Origin: Puniceicoccaceae bacterium
GTDB lineage: Bacteria > Verrucomicrobiota > Verrucomicrobiae > Opitutales > Coraliomargaritaceae
Length of the DNA stretch: 55,829 bases
Direction of reading: 5' to 3'
Assembly (NCBI GenBank): GCA_902516225.1
Contig: CABXXS010000002.1
Span: 1 to 55,829 of the forward strand
This document shows positions 38,571 through 45,332 of this stretch, in pieces. The translations under genes and the position numbers were made by a program. The notes beneath the pieces are model-generated. The model did not search any database and had not been told where the DNA came from. It saw only the letters and a program-made list of their open reading frames with translations. The stretch's first letter is position 1. Each line of letters begins with the position of its first letter.

Positions 38571-39140
38571 CTACTGAATACTAGGAAGTTTAGGGTCTTT
38601 AATTATGCGTAGAGGAAATCCCTTAATTGCCAGCTTAAGCGATTTAAGAACCCGATCCTCTGTAAGTTGAAGCGCATCGAATATATTAGGTAATTCATTG
38701 CGCCAGAATACCTCATCTGTACCACTATCGTATAGCTCAACTTGTAGATTCAAGCGAGAAGTGAAACGTCCAACTTTGTCATCCTTTCGCGCTAATACCA
38801 CAGCGTAAGGATCAATATGGTCAGAAGGATTACTGTAAATACTAACCGCCTTTTTCCATGTTACTACAGCGTAAAAATCTGCACCTGCATTTCTGGGAAC
38901 TGACTGAAAGCCACGCGAGGATAACTCACTAGCAATAATATCTTCGGACAAATTCTCTAGTACAGCCCGGTCAACCTTACTAAACTCTAATCCTGTTAGT
39001 AGAGTATGCTTAAAAGTAAAAGTATCTAAATTACTGAAATTTACAGTTTTAACGAACTCTGAGTAAGGCTGATTACTTATACAAGAAACTACATTGAAAA
39101 TTAAAAAAAATGCGCAAATTATAGATTTTATAATTCTCAT
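38571..39140 (-). CDS. DUF4136-type lipoprotein
   Basis: 189 residues. Signal sequence with lipobox VVSC (Cys20). The rest fits DUF4136: the motif 'YAVVTWKKAV' (about 87-96), and 'LNLQVELYDSGTDEVFWRNELPN' at about 127-149. Proteins of this family are small outer-membrane-directed lipoproteins of unknown function. It stands alone, convergent with the hydrolase gene. Confidence 0.8.
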   Translation of the reverse strand: MRIIKSIICAFFLIFNVVSCISNQPYSEFVKTVNFSNLDTFTFKHTLLTGLEFSKVDRAVLENLSEDIIASELSSRGFQSVPRNAGADFYAVVTWKKAVSIYSNPSDHIDPYAVVLARKDDKVGRFTSRLNLQVELYDSGTDEVFWRNELPNIFDALQLTEDRVLKSLKLAIKGFPLRIIKDPKLPSIQ

Positions 39141-39206
39141 AATAAAGAAAGTATTACTAGAGCGATGCTGCTTGTATTATATATATTTATACGAAGATTT
39201 TAAATT

Positions 39207-39293
39207 GTGAAATTAACCAAACAAGAGAAAAAAAGCCTATCTATACTGCTATGTATATTACTACTCGCTTTGATTGGCACATACATATTTTGA
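39207..39293 (+). CDS. Possible small single-span membrane protein
   Basis: 28 residues from a GTG at 39207. The N-terminus is basic (KLTKQEKK) and followed by a clean hydrophobic helix (about residues 11-27), ending in IF. This is the arrangement of a small membrane protein with its N-terminus in the cytoplasm. It lies in the 196-base gap between the lipoprotein and the HNH gene. Coding is not proven. Confidence 0.35.
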   Translation: MKLTKQEKKSLSILLCILLLALIGTYIF

Positions 39294-39337
39294 ATGACTT
39301 CAAAAACCATGATACTTAGCACTTACAAGGTGTAAAC

Positions 39338-39940
39338 TCAAGCCCGCTTCTTATTGTTAATAAAGTGGTCCCAATCTGTGTCATAACTCTGCCCTATAAG
39401 TGTACTAACAAATGGACGCCATCGAGGTCGTTCCGGTTTACGTATTAAATGCATATTTGCTTGATGGGGCAATCGATTAGCCTTAAGCGAATTACATTTA
39501 ATACATGATGTGACGATATTCTCCCAAGACGTGCGTCCGCCCTTATCTCGCGGTATTACGTGATCCATATTTAAATCGGAAGAATCAAAACGTACTCCAC
39601 AATATTGGCATCGATGGTCATCTCGATCAAATAAATTATCACGAGTAAACTTAACTTCCTGAGCTGGCAATTTATCGTACTTTCGTAAGAGCAGTACTTT
39701 AGGCACTCGTATTCGTAATCTAACAGTCTGCACATAAGACTCATTACCTTGGCTATCTTCTGCACTAGAGAGTTTTAACCAAGCACTAGAATCCATCATA
39801 CGAAAACTCCCATCACCAGTATAGATAGCTTGTGCGTGATCTTGCAGAAGTAAGCTAAAGGCACGCTCAATACCAATGATGTTAACTGGTTGCCAAAGTC
39901 TATTTAGGACTAATGTCCTACAATTATGATCACTGCGCAT
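39338..39940 (-). CDS. HNH endonuclease family protein
   Basis: 200 residues. The N-terminal part (RTLVLNRLWQPVNI) and the McrA-like HNH core are visible: CQYCG (about 114-118), then DHVIPRDKGG with the catalytic His and CIKCN closing the zinc site. Such stand-alone HNH proteins of about 190-200 residues are found widely as single chromosomal genes. Their role may be DNA repair or restriction, but this is not settled. It lies 28 bases downstream of trpF on the same strand; no methylase or phage gene is near. Confidence 0.88.
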   Translation of the reverse strand: MRSDHNCRTLVLNRLWQPVNIIGIERAFSLLLQDHAQAIYTGDGSFRMMDSSAWLKLSSAEDSQGNESYVQTVRLRIRVPKVLLLRKYDKLPAQEVKFTRDNLFDRDDHRCQYCGVRFDSSDLNMDHVIPRDKGGRTSWENIVTSCIKCNSLKANRLPHQANMHLIRKPERPRWRPFVSTLIGQSYDTDWDHFINNKKRA

Positions 39941-39968
39941 TTAGTTATGCAATAGATTATCTACTGAC

Positions 39969-40613
39969 CTAGTTTGGTTTCAAAATCTGAAATACTTCAC
40001 GTAATTTAGCAGCGTCTTTCACTCCAGGTTCAACTTCTACTCCACTATTAATGTCGAGCTGTCGTGCGCCGGTAGCAGATTGCGCCTCTAGTACATTGGA
40101 AGGAGTCAAGCCACCAGCAAGTATCCATTTTGTCTTGGGGTAAGCAGCGGAGAGCTGAGTAAATCGAGGCCAGTCACTGGTATGGCCGGTACCTCCGTAT
40201 AGATCTTTTTGGTATGCATCGAGGAGGATAGTATCGGCAAATGTCGTAAAATCCTCTGAGAATTCGTCTTTTGTGTCGAGGCGAGGCGCAAGCCAAAGTC
40301 GCTCTTTACCTAGTTGATAAGACATAGAAGCTAAAGTAGGACTACCAATTTGTAGACCAGTATGTATCTGAAAATAATCAAAGCATGAGCCTCGCATTTG
40401 ATCAAGTTCTTCGGGGGCAGTTTCAACATCTACAATCACACGCTTTCCTACTGGCACATAGCTAGCCAATTCAGCAGCACGATCTAAACTAACTGCCCTC
40501 GGTGACTTAGGATAAACAATAAAACCACAATAATCCGCACCTAACGAAAGAGCGAGTTGAACATCCTCTATTCGAGTAAGTCCACATACTTTAATCTTAA
40601 TAGAACTATCCAC
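39969..40613 (-). CDS. trpF: Phosphoribosylanthranilate isomerase
   Basis: 214 residues from a GTG start. It carries the Amadori rearrangement in tryptophan synthesis. KVCGLTR at the start with the catalytic Cys, 'GADYCGFIVYPKSPRAV', 'DAYQKDLYGGTGHTSDW' with the catalytic Asp, and 'WILAGGLTPSNV' are the family motifs. The rest of the trp operon is not in the window, so the gene is dispersed here. It reads into the HNH gene. Confidence 0.93.
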   Translation of the reverse strand: MDSSIKIKVCGLTRIEDVQLALSLGADYCGFIVYPKSPRAVSLDRAAELASYVPVGKRVIVDVETAPEELDQMRGSCFDYFQIHTGLQIGSPTLASMSYQLGKERLWLAPRLDTKDEFSEDFTTFADTILLDAYQKDLYGGTGHTSDWPRFTQLSAAYPKTKWILAGGLTPSNVLEAQSATGARQLDINSGVEVEPGVKDAAKLREVFQILKPN

Positions 40614-40813
40614 AATCCGAAGATCGACCGCGAAATAGCGAATTGCAAATACTTTACAAAAATATTGCCACTATTGATAGTACCACTCACTACGTTTTAC
40701 AAGTACAAGAAGTACCATGCCCTTTAAATAATACGATAGATAAAGAGAACACATTTTATTTTTGTTTAGATTTCATAGCTTCTTTTTAATATAATAATAC
40801 ACAGGTGCTAAAA

Positions 40814-41257
40814 ATGTTAAGAAGTTGTCAAAACGTGCATACACAAAAACAAGTTCGTATTCTATTTTATGATGGGACATGTGGCCTATGCACGCGAAGC
40901 ATACGTTTTTTAATTAAAGTCGATAGACGAAACCGCATTAAATATGCGCCTCTAAATGGCAGTACCTCCGATAAAAAGCTCCCAAAAGAGCTACGTGATC
41001 CATCCAATCTATCAACAGTTGTCTATCTTAAGGAAGATAGTGGTAAGAGTAGTCTACATACCCGATCAGATGCTGTATGCGCCATACTAAAAGAAGTTGG
41101 GGGAATATGGCTGATAGTAGGGAAATTATTACGTATTATTCCACTTTTTTTGCGGGAAGGAGCATATCGATTAATAGCAAAATACCGCTATTTACTTTTC
41201 CCTGTTGGTGCATGCCAATTATTAAAGCAGGAAGAAAAAGAACTCTTCCTAGATTAA
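40814..41257 (+). CDS. DUF393 (DCC) thiol-disulfide oxidoreductase-like protein
   Basis: 147 residues from the ATG at 40814; a GTG nine bases upstream is also possible. The family motif FYDGTCGLCTRSIRF (about residues 16-30) gives a CGLC dithiol near the N-terminus, and the following IKYAPLNG and 'SDAVCAILKEVGGIW' fit. Members are small soluble or membrane-associated proteins, thioredoxin-like, of unknown substrate. A hydrophobic stretch at about 100-125 could sit at the membrane. Promoter region is the 190 bases after trpF. Confidence 0.85.
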   Translation: MLRSCQNVHTQKQVRILFYDGTCGLCTRSIRFLIKVDRRNRIKYAPLNGSTSDKKLPKELRDPSNLSTVVYLKEDSGKSSLHTRSDAVCAILKEVGGIWLIVGKLLRIIPLFLREGAYRLIAKYRYLLFPVGACQLLKQEEKELFLD

Positions 41258-41301
41258 GTCCACAATCAGCCATTGCAAGTAAGTGGAATATTACGTAGCC
41301 T

Positions 41302-41520
41302 ATGTTGATGAAATTAGCACAGGGACAGATATGGGAGACAGCACCTGAAGTACATAGTTACGAGGGTAAAACCTTCTATTTAAGGATTGTAGACTTAGAT
41401 AGGAAAACAGTGAGGTATAAAGAAATGCTCACAAAAAACACTAAAAATGGTTACCATAAGGAAGCCACGAAAAAAGTTTTCTTCGGGCTTATAAAACATG
41501 CCAGGCTTACTCCTGAATAA
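41302..41520 (+). CDS. Small hypothetical protein coupled to DUF983 gene
   Basis: 72 residues, starting 44 bases after the DCC gene, with its stop overlapping the next ATG by one base (TAATG). A second ATG two codons in could be used. No signal or membrane segment; the sequence (AQGQIWETAPEVHSYEGK then basic residues) looks like a small beta protein. I do not recognise a family. Coupling to the DUF983 gene is the best evidence that it is real. Confidence 0.6.
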   Translation: MLMKLAQGQIWETAPEVHSYEGKTFYLRIVDLDRKTVRYKEMLTKNTKNGYHKEATKKVFFGLIKHARLTPE

Positions 41521-41900
41521 TGAAGGTTACACGTGGGGAGATCTGTCGACGCACTCTTACAGGGCGGTGCCCAAATTGTGGTTATTTTGGTATATTTCGA
41601 ACATGGTTTCGTCTGAGAAAACTCTGCGTTAACTGTAAAATGGAGCTAGAAAAAGATGAATCTGGCTTTTACTTAGGTACTACTTCGATTGGATACGTTA
41701 TGGCTATTATATTAGTCATCGTTCCGGTCTGTTTCCTCGTGATTTTCGAAGTTTTAAAAGCATGGATAGGGGTGGTAATTGCTATCACTGGATCAATTGT
41801 CCTATTCTTAGCACTGTATCCAATTATTCTTTGCTCTGTTATTATGCTTTATTACACAGTACAAGCCGAGGAACTACCAATCAACAACGGCAATAAATAA
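41520..41900 (+). CDS. DUF983 membrane protein
   Basis: 126 residues. N-terminal zinc-ribbon-like CPNCG and CVNCKMEL (about residues 17-43), then two membrane helices (about 56-80 and 85-111). The F-Y-LGTTS segment between is a family mark. DUF983 members are small inner-membrane proteins of unknown role, sometimes near oxidase genes. Start codon overlaps the stop of the 72-residue gene. Confidence 0.88.
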   Translation: MKVTRGEICRRTLTGRCPNCGYFGIFRTWFRLRKLCVNCKMELEKDESGFYLGTTSIGYVMAIILVIVPVCFLVIFEVLKAWIGVVIAITGSIVLFLALYPIILCSVIMLYYTVQAEELPINNGNK

Positions 41901-42011
41901 AGCTAAATATAATAACCCAAATACTCTAGCCCAAGAGTTAAAAACCAAAAAATAAAACTAGCACTTACGAACAAACAAACAGAATCTCCAATAATCATAA
42001 TTCACTGAAAT

Positions 42012-42482
42012 CTATAAGCTCGATTGGCCTGCTTTTTTTATAGCTTGAAACTCGGAGCGAGTCGTAGGCATGATAGACAATCTGTTGCCTCGCTGTAGCG
42101 CGCGCATGTTAACAAGCTCAGGCATTGATTTCATTTCTTCGAGCGAGACTTGTCGCACAATATCAGCTTTGAAGCTCACATCTACAAGTATCCAACGTGG
42201 GTTTTTAGGATCACTTTTGGGATCAAAATATTTCGATTTCTTATCGAATGCTGTAGGATCAGGATATGGCTTACTTGCGACTTGAGCGATACCAGCTACG
42301 CCAGGTGGATTAGTGTTTGAATGATAAAAAAGAATTAAATCCCCGATCCGCATATCGTCCCGCATAAAATTACGGGCTTGGTAATTACGAATACCGTCCC
42401 AAGGTTCCGTCTGTTTAATACATGCTTTAAGATCTTCAAAAGAGAAGACATCAGGCTCGGATTTCATTAACCAATAATTCAT
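42012..42482 (-). CDS. EVE-domain protein (PUA-like)
   Basis: 156 residues, one EVE domain over the full length: YWLMKSEPDVFSFEDL at the start, 'WDGIRNYQARNFMRDDMRIGDLILFYHSN' in the middle, and 'PRWILVDVSFKADIVRQVSL'. The EVE fold binds modified bases in DNA or RNA. Human THYN1 and many bacterial single-domain members are like this in length. It is a stand-alone gene downstream of parB, with no restriction genes around. Confidence 0.93.
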   Translation of the reverse strand: MNYWLMKSEPDVFSFEDLKACIKQTEPWDGIRNYQARNFMRDDMRIGDLILFYHSNTNPPGVAGIAQVASKPYPDPTAFDKKSKYFDPKSDPKNPRWILVDVSFKADIVRQVSLEEMKSMPELVNMRALQRGNRLSIMPTTRSEFQAIKKAGQSSL

Positions 42483-42577
42483 AATAATAAGAGAATATTT
42501 TAGTAAATGACGATGAAGTTCAGATATAATACTGAAGGCAAATAAACTAGACGTGTTCTATTTGTATGGCTCGTGAA

Positions 42578-43543
42578 TCAACCTATTCCAAGTTTCTCAA
42601 GTATTCGGTCAAGATCATCATTACCAAAATATTCAATTGTTATTCGACCCTTTTTTGATGAATGTTGAATACCAACGCGAGTGTTGAAATATTCCCCTAT
42701 CCTTTTTTCGAGATCGCGCACTGCTGCTTGTTCAGCCTCGGAAACTTTACTTTTGTCGACTTTTTCAGTGACTTTACCCACCTTTAAATTGCGTACTTGA
42801 ACTTCTGCTTCTCGAACACTCATACCTGTCTCAATAATACGACGTGCTAGAATTTTACGGTGTTCTGTGCTTTTCAGTCCTAGAATAACTTTCGCATGGC
42901 CAGTAGAGATGAGTCGTCGACTTAGAAAACCCTGTATCTCTGAGTCTAAAGATAATAAACGTAGAGAATTAGCGACCGTAGTACGGCTTTGCGCTACCCG
43001 CTCCGCAACAGCCTCTTGAGTGAGGTCAAAGTCCTGCAACAAACTAGCATAGCCAAGGGCTTCATCTATTGGATTGAGATTCTCTCTTTGTAAATTTTCA
43101 ATTAATGCTAAGCTCGCCGAAGATGCATCACTTGCATTTATAATGCGCGCAGGTATCTTATTTAACTTAAGATGCTTGTAGGCGGTCAGACGGCGCTCGC
43201 CAGCGATGAGCTCATAACCACCACCCTTACTATTGCGAACAACAATCGGCTGAAGTAGTCCTTCGGATTGGATACTCTTGGCTAACTCTTCAATAAGTTC
43301 AGGCTGAATTTCTCGCCGAGGCTGATAAGGGTTAGGAACAATGCTCTTAAGCTCAAGTTCTGTGTAGCCTAGCGCATTAGAAGTAGTACTGGAAACAACA
43401 CCGTAGCCTAAATCCTTATCACTGGGTACTTTCTTCACTGTAGAAGCAGTAGTTGCATCACTAGAAGGGTTGGCATCAGCCCTCTCTGTTCCGGAAATGA
43501 GGCCGCTCAAGCCTCTGCCAAGTCTGGATTTAGAATTAGACAT
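42578..43543 (-). CDS. parB: ParB-family chromosome partition protein
   Basis: 321 residues. Family order is seen: a variable head (RLGRGLSGLISG, the ParA-contacting part), the ParB/Srx CTP-binding domain with NPYQPRR (about 92-98) and GERRLTAYK, ENLQRENLNPIDEA, a helix-turn-helix (LTQEAVAERVAQSRTTVANSLRLL, about 172-195) that reads parS, and a C-terminal dimerisation region (RITIEYFGNDDLDRILEKL). It lies three bases after the LysM gene on the same strand. A parA gene is not visible in the window. I found no clean parS (TGTTTCACGTGAAACA). Confidence 0.95.
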   Translation of the reverse strand: MSNSKSRLGRGLSGLISGTERADANPSSDATTASTVKKVPSDKDLGYGVVSSTTSNALGYTELELKSIVPNPYQPRREIQPELIEELAKSIQSEGLLQPIVVRNSKGGGYELIAGERRLTAYKHLKLNKIPARIINASDASSASLALIENLQRENLNPIDEALGYASLLQDFDLTQEAVAERVAQSRTTVANSLRLLSLDSEIQGFLSRRLISTGHAKVILGLKSTEHRKILARRIIETGMSVREAEVQVRNLKVGKVTEKVDKSKVSEAEQAAVRDLEKRIGEYFNTRVGIQHSSKKGRITIEYFGNDDLDRILEKLGIG

Positions 43544-43546
43544 TAT

Positions 43547-44149
43547 TTATTGGGTAATAGGTATAAAGATAGTTTCACCTACTTTTAGGTCTCGTGAGGG
43601 GTTTACGATCTTATTAGCGTTTTGAATATGTTTGATGGTGGAGTTGTTATCACGCGCAATTCCACTTAATGTATCACCAGAGCGTACAACATATGGCTTA
43701 CCGGTCTTAGGAAAATCATCAGAAAAATGCACTTTAGGTCCGACTGTGGGTCGAGTGTCCACCACACGAGCGACGGCATTGATCGCGCTTTGGGTCTCCT
43801 TAGCAAGAGCATTCACCTGACGATTTAAGTCACCAATTATCTGCTCTTTTTGAGCGTCATCTGCATTCTTATAATCTTGGCGAAAGGTATCTATAGAGGA
43901 AGAAAGGCTGGCGATTTGCATCTGTGCCTCATTAGTAGCTGAGGCAACTTCGACTCGTAGCCGTGCATTTTCACGGCGCAACTCTTCCATCTCAAGTCTT
44001 ACGGTTTTAACTTGCTGGCTTAGGAGACTAAGGTCTTGACTGTGATTGGCCACTGTCACCCTTAAGTAATCAGACTGCGCGAACAACAGTCCGTTTGAGG
44101 CGATTAAGCCACTTGTATAAACGATAAGTGGAAGTAAGAACTTGCTCAT
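43547..44149 (-). CDS. Exported coiled-coil protein with C-terminal LysM
   Basis: 200 residues. Signal peptide (about 1-24, ending LLFAQ), a coiled-coil region (about 35-115; RLEMEELRRENARLRVEVAS), and one LysM domain (about 152-198; YVVRSGDTLSGIARDN ... LKVGETIFIP). LysM binds peptidoglycan. It therefore is a cell-wall-attached periplasmic protein, whose coil may reach or dimerise. It is directly followed by parB with three bases between, an unusual coupling. Divergent from lgt (89 bases). Confidence 0.85.
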   Translation of the reverse strand: MSKFLLPLIVYTSGLIASNGLLFAQSDYLRVTVANHSQDLSLLSQQVKTVRLEMEELRRENARLRVEVASATNEAQMQIASLSSSIDTFRQDYKNADDAQKEQIIGDLNRQVNALAKETQSAINAVARVVDTRPTVGPKVHFSDDFPKTGKPYVVRSGDTLSGIARDNNSTIKHIQNANKIVNPSRDLKVGETIFIPITQ

Positions 44150-44238
44150 TAAATAACAAGATTTTCAATACAGCATCAAATGTCAAAGAAAAGTGTTGGT
44201 CAACATAGGTATAAATTATGAAATATCCATTTTTCTAG

Positions 44239-45081
44239 ATGATTGAACAAAACTCATATTGGCTACACGACTGGAGCCCTTTCTTAATTCAGTTTCCTGA
44301 TAATCCTTTAGGCTTAGATGGGATACGGTATTATGGGCTTTCCTACCTGCTCAGCTTCCTAGCCGCTTGGTTTCTACTAAAGCTTTATAATGCTAAAGGT
44401 AAATTTACCATTCACGCCGATGCGCGCGCGACGCTAATTACCGCAATTATAATCGGCGTTCTAGCCGGCGGCAGACTGGGATACATGCTACTCTACGATT
44501 TTGAGTCTTTATTAAAGAGCCCTTGGCTAATCTTACGAGTAGACCAAGGTGGGATGTCTAGTCATGGCGGCTTCCTAGGAGTGACCGTAGCCATGTTCTG
44601 GTTTGTTAAAAAACATGAATACAGTATCCTGAACCTTGGCGATGTCATTGTAACACTTGCACCAATTGGGCTACTACTAGGACGAATCGCCAACTTTATA
44701 AATGGAGAATTATGGGGACGCGTTAGCTACGTGAGTTGGGCTGTAATATTTCCACAGAGTCCTAATAGTTATAACCCAGCCTTAGGAACGTATGGCCGAG
44801 AACCTCGTCATCCATCGCAGCTCTACGAAGCCGCTTTAGAAGGAGGCTTATTGTTACTCTACGTACAGTGGCGTTTTTGGAGAACGAATCCACCAGCGGG
44901 ACAAATCGCTAGTGAATTCCTTGTCGGATATGGCATCCTAAGAATTATTGGAGAAGTATTTCGCCAGCCTGATGCATCTTTAATTCTGAACATAAGCCGC
45001 GGACAGTTTTACTCAATTTTCATCATACTAATTGGCATTATCGTCTGGAAAATAACAAATAGAAGACATCGTGTGGTATAA
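44239..45081 (+). CDS. lgt: Prolipoprotein diacylglyceryl transferase
   Basis: 280 residues, seven membrane helices. It moves diacylglycerol from phosphatidylglycerol to the lipobox cysteine of prolipoproteins, including several predicted here (37609, 38571, 50491, 51241). Motifs are SSHGGFLGV with the essential His, and the Lgt signature GRIANFINGELWGR (about residues 150-163), plus 'REPRHPSQLYEA'. It is an inner-membrane enzyme. Divergent from the LysM-parB pair. Confidence 0.95.
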   Translation: MIEQNSYWLHDWSPFLIQFPDNPLGLDGIRYYGLSYLLSFLAAWFLLKLYNAKGKFTIHADARATLITAIIIGVLAGGRLGYMLLYDFESLLKSPWLILRVDQGGMSSHGGFLGVTVAMFWFVKKHEYSILNLGDVIVTLAPIGLLLGRIANFINGELWGRVSYVSWAVIFPQSPNSYNPALGTYGREPRHPSQLYEAALEGGLLLLYVQWRFWRTNPPAGQIASEFLVGYGILRIIGEVFRQPDASLILNISRGQFYSIFIILIGIIVWKITNRRHRVV

Positions 45082-45164
45082 TCGTTTCAATACTTTGAAA
45101 TTTTAATACTTTGTAAGGAAATCTTGCTTTCGCGTGGTTAGGTGCTTTTTTAGATTATATAAGT

Positions 45165-45249
45165 GCCCAGATGGCGAAATTGGCAGACGCGCTAGACTCA
45201 AAATCTTGTTCCTTCGGGAGTGTGGGTTCGACCCCCACTCTGGGTACCA
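45165..45249 (+). tRNA. tRNA-Leu(CAA)
   Basis: 85 bases with an encoded CCA. The acceptor GCCCAGA pairs with TCTGGGT (a G-U pair at 1-72), discriminator A. Anticodon loop CTCAAAA gives CAA at 45199-45201 (reads UUG). A type II variable arm (TTCCTTCGGGAG) is present, as expected for leucine. T-stem GTGGG/CCCAC holds the loop TTCGACC. It sits between lgt and the beta-helix gene. Confidence 0.96.
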
Positions 45250-45332
45250 ATCAAACTGCTGATAATTATCATTTTGTAAGTTAATTTTGTTTCTAGTTGA
45301 ACATAATGTAAATATTTCCTTTGATTTGAAAT

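Noticed and set aside
39338..39940. Restriction or homing system around the HNH gene
   Set aside because: No methylase, specificity subunit, intron or phage gene is near; it looks like the common stand-alone chromosomal HNH protein.
42578..44238. parS site near parB
   Set aside because: I looked for TGTTTCACGTGAAACA or close forms here and elsewhere; CACGTG cores at about 14115, 34242, 41528 and 52970 lack the matching flanks.
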